From assembly GCA_014804695.1 (NCBI GenBank), contig JAAUZJ010000030.1:87423-151422 (forward strand): 64,000 bases of DNA. Direction: 5' to 3'. A program made the position numbers and the translations under genes. The DNA is from Lachnospiraceae bacterium (GTDB lineage Bacteria; Bacillota; Clostridia; Lachnospirales; Lachnospiraceae). Positions 62,242-64,000 of the stretch are shown one piece after another; positions within the stretch are counted from its first letter, which is position 1, and every line of letters starts with the position of its first letter. The notes under the pieces are model-generated. The model ran no database searches. It was not told the origin of the DNA and saw nothing but the letters and a program-made list of their open reading frames with translations.

Positions 62242-62509
62242 CATAAGAGTGCAGGATGCTCCAAAACAAAGCGGAATTATTGCGGCACAAGTAAAACTGG
62301 AAAAAGACCTAAGAAGCTGTATGCGCTGCAAGTTCTTTTATGGAAATAACAGCCAGTGTCTCGCCAAGAAGTGTGTCAAGGAAGAAAGCAAACCTGAAAT
62401 CACAGAGCAGGACAAGGAAGATATGTGTTTTGGATGTCCGTACAGACAATCGGAAAGGTATTGTTTTCCCTGCATGAGAAAGATTTTAAGGAGAGATAAA
62501 ACGACATGA
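62231..62509 (+). CDS. Cys-rich small protein of the mobile element
   Basis: 92 residues with clustered cysteines: RSCMRCKFFYGNNSQCLAKK (C-x2-C, then C), MCFGCPYRQ and YCFPCMR, suggesting one or two zinc sites. The start at 62231 overlaps the preceding gene by 11 bp. A GTG at 62222 is possible. Function unknown. Confidence 0.7.
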   Translation: MGINIRVQDAPKQSGIIAAQVKLEKDLRSCMRCKFFYGNNSQCLAKKCVKEESKPEITEQDKEDMCFGCPYRQSERYCFPCMRKILRRDKTT

Positions 62510-62532
62510 AAAAGATATGGAGGAAAAACAGA

Positions 62533-63456
62533 ATGGAAAAAAATATTGAAGTAATCGGGATTGATCATGGCTGGTCGAATATGAAAACAGCTACACAGAT
62601 TTTTACAACCGGAGTAAAGGAGATCACAACGGAACCCGCATTTTACGATGATGTGGTGGAACTTGACGGAAAGTATTACAAGGTAGGCGGGAAACGTCTT
62701 GAGGTCAGGGACACGAAAGTTGAAAATGACAACTTCTATCTGCTTACTCTTGCGGCAATCGCAAAGGAACTGAACAGACGGGGAATGAGAAATACGGATG
62801 TTCTTTTATCGGTAGGACTTCCCCTGACAAGGTTCGGTGCAGAGAAGCAGGACTTCATTGATTATCTGTCAAAGAAGAAAGAGGTCGCTTTCCGCTTTGA
62901 GAAAGAGAAGTACACGGCAAGGATAGCAAGGGTGTCCGTATTCCCACAATGCTATGCGGCAGTTGCAGAGCAGTTGAGAACTTTGCCGGGGCGTGTGGTA
63001 GTGGTAGATATAGGGAGCTGGACCATTGACATCATGCCGATAGAGAATGGCAAGCCGAATGAGGCGGAATGTATCACAAGCCAGCAGGGACTTATCCGCT
63101 GCATGAGAATAATCAATGAGGAATGTAACAGGCAGATCGGGCAGGAACTTGAGGAAAACGTGATACAGCAGGTCATGGCTACCGGAGAGGCAGCATTGCC
63201 GGATAAGTACATGAACATTGTAAAGGACTGCCTGCGTGATTTTGCACAGAAAGTCTACAATACCCTGAAAGAACACGGTTACAACCTCGATGTGATACCG
63301 ATTGTGTTCGTAGGCGGTGGGGCGGCAGTCATGAGGCTGTTCGGTTCCCATGACAGCGGGAATTTCCGCTACATTGAGGACATCAAAGCAAATGCAAAGG
63401 GGTATGAACAGCTTGGCAAGGTTTTCCTTGCAAAGCACCGTAATCAGATAGGATAG
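62533..63456 (+). CDS. ParM/StbA-like actin-type segregation ATPase
   Basis: 307 residues with actin-fold nucleotide motifs: VIGIDHGWSNMKTA (phosphate 1, about 7-20), VVVVDIGSWTIDIM (phosphate 2, about 156-170) and IPIVFVGGGAAVM (adenosine, about 256-268). ParM-type filaments push plasmid copies apart; on integrative elements they may stabilise the excised form. The start at 62533 follows GGAGG; the ATG at 62506 is less likely. The RHH gene 11 bp downstream is its likely adaptor. Confidence 0.88.
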   Translation: MEKNIEVIGIDHGWSNMKTATQIFTTGVKEITTEPAFYDDVVELDGKYYKVGGKRLEVRDTKVENDNFYLLTLAAIAKELNRRGMRNTDVLLSVGLPLTRFGAEKQDFIDYLSKKKEVAFRFEKEKYTARIARVSVFPQCYAAVAEQLRTLPGRVVVVDIGSWTIDIMPIENGKPNEAECITSQQGLIRCMRIINEECNRQIGQELEENVIQQVMATGEAALPDKYMNIVKDCLRDFAQKVYNTLKEHGYNLDVIPIVFVGGGAAVMRLFGSHDSGNFRYIEDIKANAKGYEQLGKVFLAKHRNQIG

Positions 63457-63467
63457 GAGTGGGGTAT

Positions 63468-63902
63468 ATGGCAAAGTCGAATATTGTTTTCCGAAGTTAC
63501 CGCCTCAATCTTGACAATGAACAGCAGCGCAGGGTAAACAAGGTGCTTGCGGAACTGAATACAGACATTCATAAGTCTGTAAACCAGTTCATAACGGATG
63601 CCATAGACTTCTATGCAAACATCTTTGGGGATGAAAACCTGTTGAGAGAGGCAGGAGGACAGAAGAAAGAGGAATACATTTCAAAGAGTGACTTAGATGG
63701 TATCCGTGAAGAACTAAAGAATGATGTTAAGAATGAAATTATCATGCTGCTCGGTGCTGCCCTCGGAGGCGGGGCGGCAAGGGTGGCGGAGGGCAGCATG
63801 GGAAGGATGGTCATGGAAACCGTGGCAAAGGAAACAGCAACCAATAATACAGAGGAACCCGCAGATCCAACCATGATGGAACTGGTTGACAACTGGGGAT
63901 AG
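63468..63902 (+). CDS. ParR-like ribbon-helix-helix segregation adaptor
   Basis: 144 residues. The N-terminus (IVFRSYRLNLDNEQQRRVNK, then VLAELNTDIHKSVNQFITDA) has the strand-helix-helix pattern of a ribbon-helix-helix DNA-binding protein; the rest is a helical linker and acidic tail that could contact ParM. The start at 63468 has AGGAG 8 nt upstream. Its position after the ParM-like gene supports the ParR assignment; the centromere repeats are not identified. Confidence 0.75.
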   Translation: MAKSNIVFRSYRLNLDNEQQRRVNKVLAELNTDIHKSVNQFITDAIDFYANIFGDENLLREAGGQKKEEYISKSDLDGIREELKNDVKNEIIMLLGAALGGGAARVAEGSMGRMVMETVAKETATNNTEEPADPTMMELVDNWG

Positions 63903-63914
63903 GAGGAATGTTTT

Positions 63915-64000
63915 ATGGCAGGAATAGTTTTAAGAAAGACCGGAGTGGTATTGCTTACCATATTGAAATGGATATTACAGGCGGTGCTTGTGGCATTGAA
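63915..64000 (+). CDS. Start of a membrane protein gene (partial at window end)
   Basis: ATG 63915 follows AGGAGGA. The first 28 residues are basic then hydrophobic (RKTGVVLLTILKWILQAVLV), a membrane segment. It belongs to the same run of mobile-element genes. Confidence 0.6.
   Translation, partial: MAGIVLRKTGVVLLTILKWILQAVLVAL

Larger units (their letters stand above)
61406..64000. mobile_element. Left end of a probable integrative element (runs off the window)
   Basis: The left limit is set by the point where the flavodoxin gene loses homology. Beyond it lie a 280-bp non-coding stretch with repeated TAGGACTAAAT motifs, a run of small tightly packed plus-strand genes, and ParM-like and ParR-like segregation genes as found on plasmids and conjugative elements of Firmicutes. 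No integrase or relaxase is in view, so the class is unknown and the right end is outside. Confidence 0.6.

Overview
The window reads as chromosome of a low-to-mid-GC Gram-positive anaerobe of the class Clostridia, most likely family Lachnospiraceae. This rests on strong GGAGG-type ribosome sites, DUF1540 and C_GCAxxG_C_C proteins, a giant MBG/YDG-repeat surface protein, an ACGX-type Cys-repeat peptide cassette and SirTM/DUF1848/Zn-macrodomain genes, all common in gut Lachnospiraceae. No rRNA or CRISPR is present. One tRNA gene, tRNA-Pro(AGG), is seen.

Layout. 1-9.2 kb is core: a SEC-C protein tail, thrS, a GT-C type membrane protein, the infC-rpmI-rplT operon behind an attenuator-like leader (infC starts with ATT), pepD and a YbgC-type thioesterase. 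9.2-32.4 kb mixes c-di-GMP turnover, MATE efflux, a 2581-residue secreted repeat protein whose promoter spacer carries a G9 tract, a VapBC-like pair, DegV, a chemoreceptor, an alanine/glycine symporter, TrkA-TrkH potassium uptake, a nucleoid-associated protein and an Rpn-type nuclease. 32.7-46.5 kb is rich in efflux and drug-response genes: a diguanylate cyclase, MATE, two MFS transporters, SulP and an ABC-F ribosome-protection ATPase. The second MFS gene and the ABC-F gene carry short leader peptides with alternative RNA structures, which points to translation-inhibitor-sensed induction.

The most interesting region is 48.3-55.4 kb. An HxlR regulator and two tandem palindromic operators precede a 62-residue peptide with ACGxxCG repeats, a radical SAM/SPASM maturase and a nitroreductase: a compact RiPP-type cassette. 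It runs with only a 63-bp gap and no visible terminator into a class M sirtuin whose catalytic His is replaced by Gln. A DUF1848 protein and a zinc macrodomain hydrolase follow, so the stretch probably holds both writer and eraser of ADP-ribose. This second module has been rearranged: an AAA/DUF4143 ATPase with its own promoter sits between sirtuin and DUF1848, a copied 26-bp piece of the sirtuin 3' end lies on its far side, and a 377-bp inverted-repeat element separates DUF1848 from the macrodomain.

55.5-61.4 kb holds a FAD-dependent dehydrogenase, a fragment of prolyl-tRNA synthetase, a GH3 glycosidase, a LysR regulator, a decayed cupin gene and a flavodoxin lipoprotein cut short at about 61.4 kb. 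There a mobile element seems to begin (repeated TAGGACTAAAT motifs, small Cys-rich and membrane proteins, ParM-like and ParR-like segregation genes) and continues past the window end.
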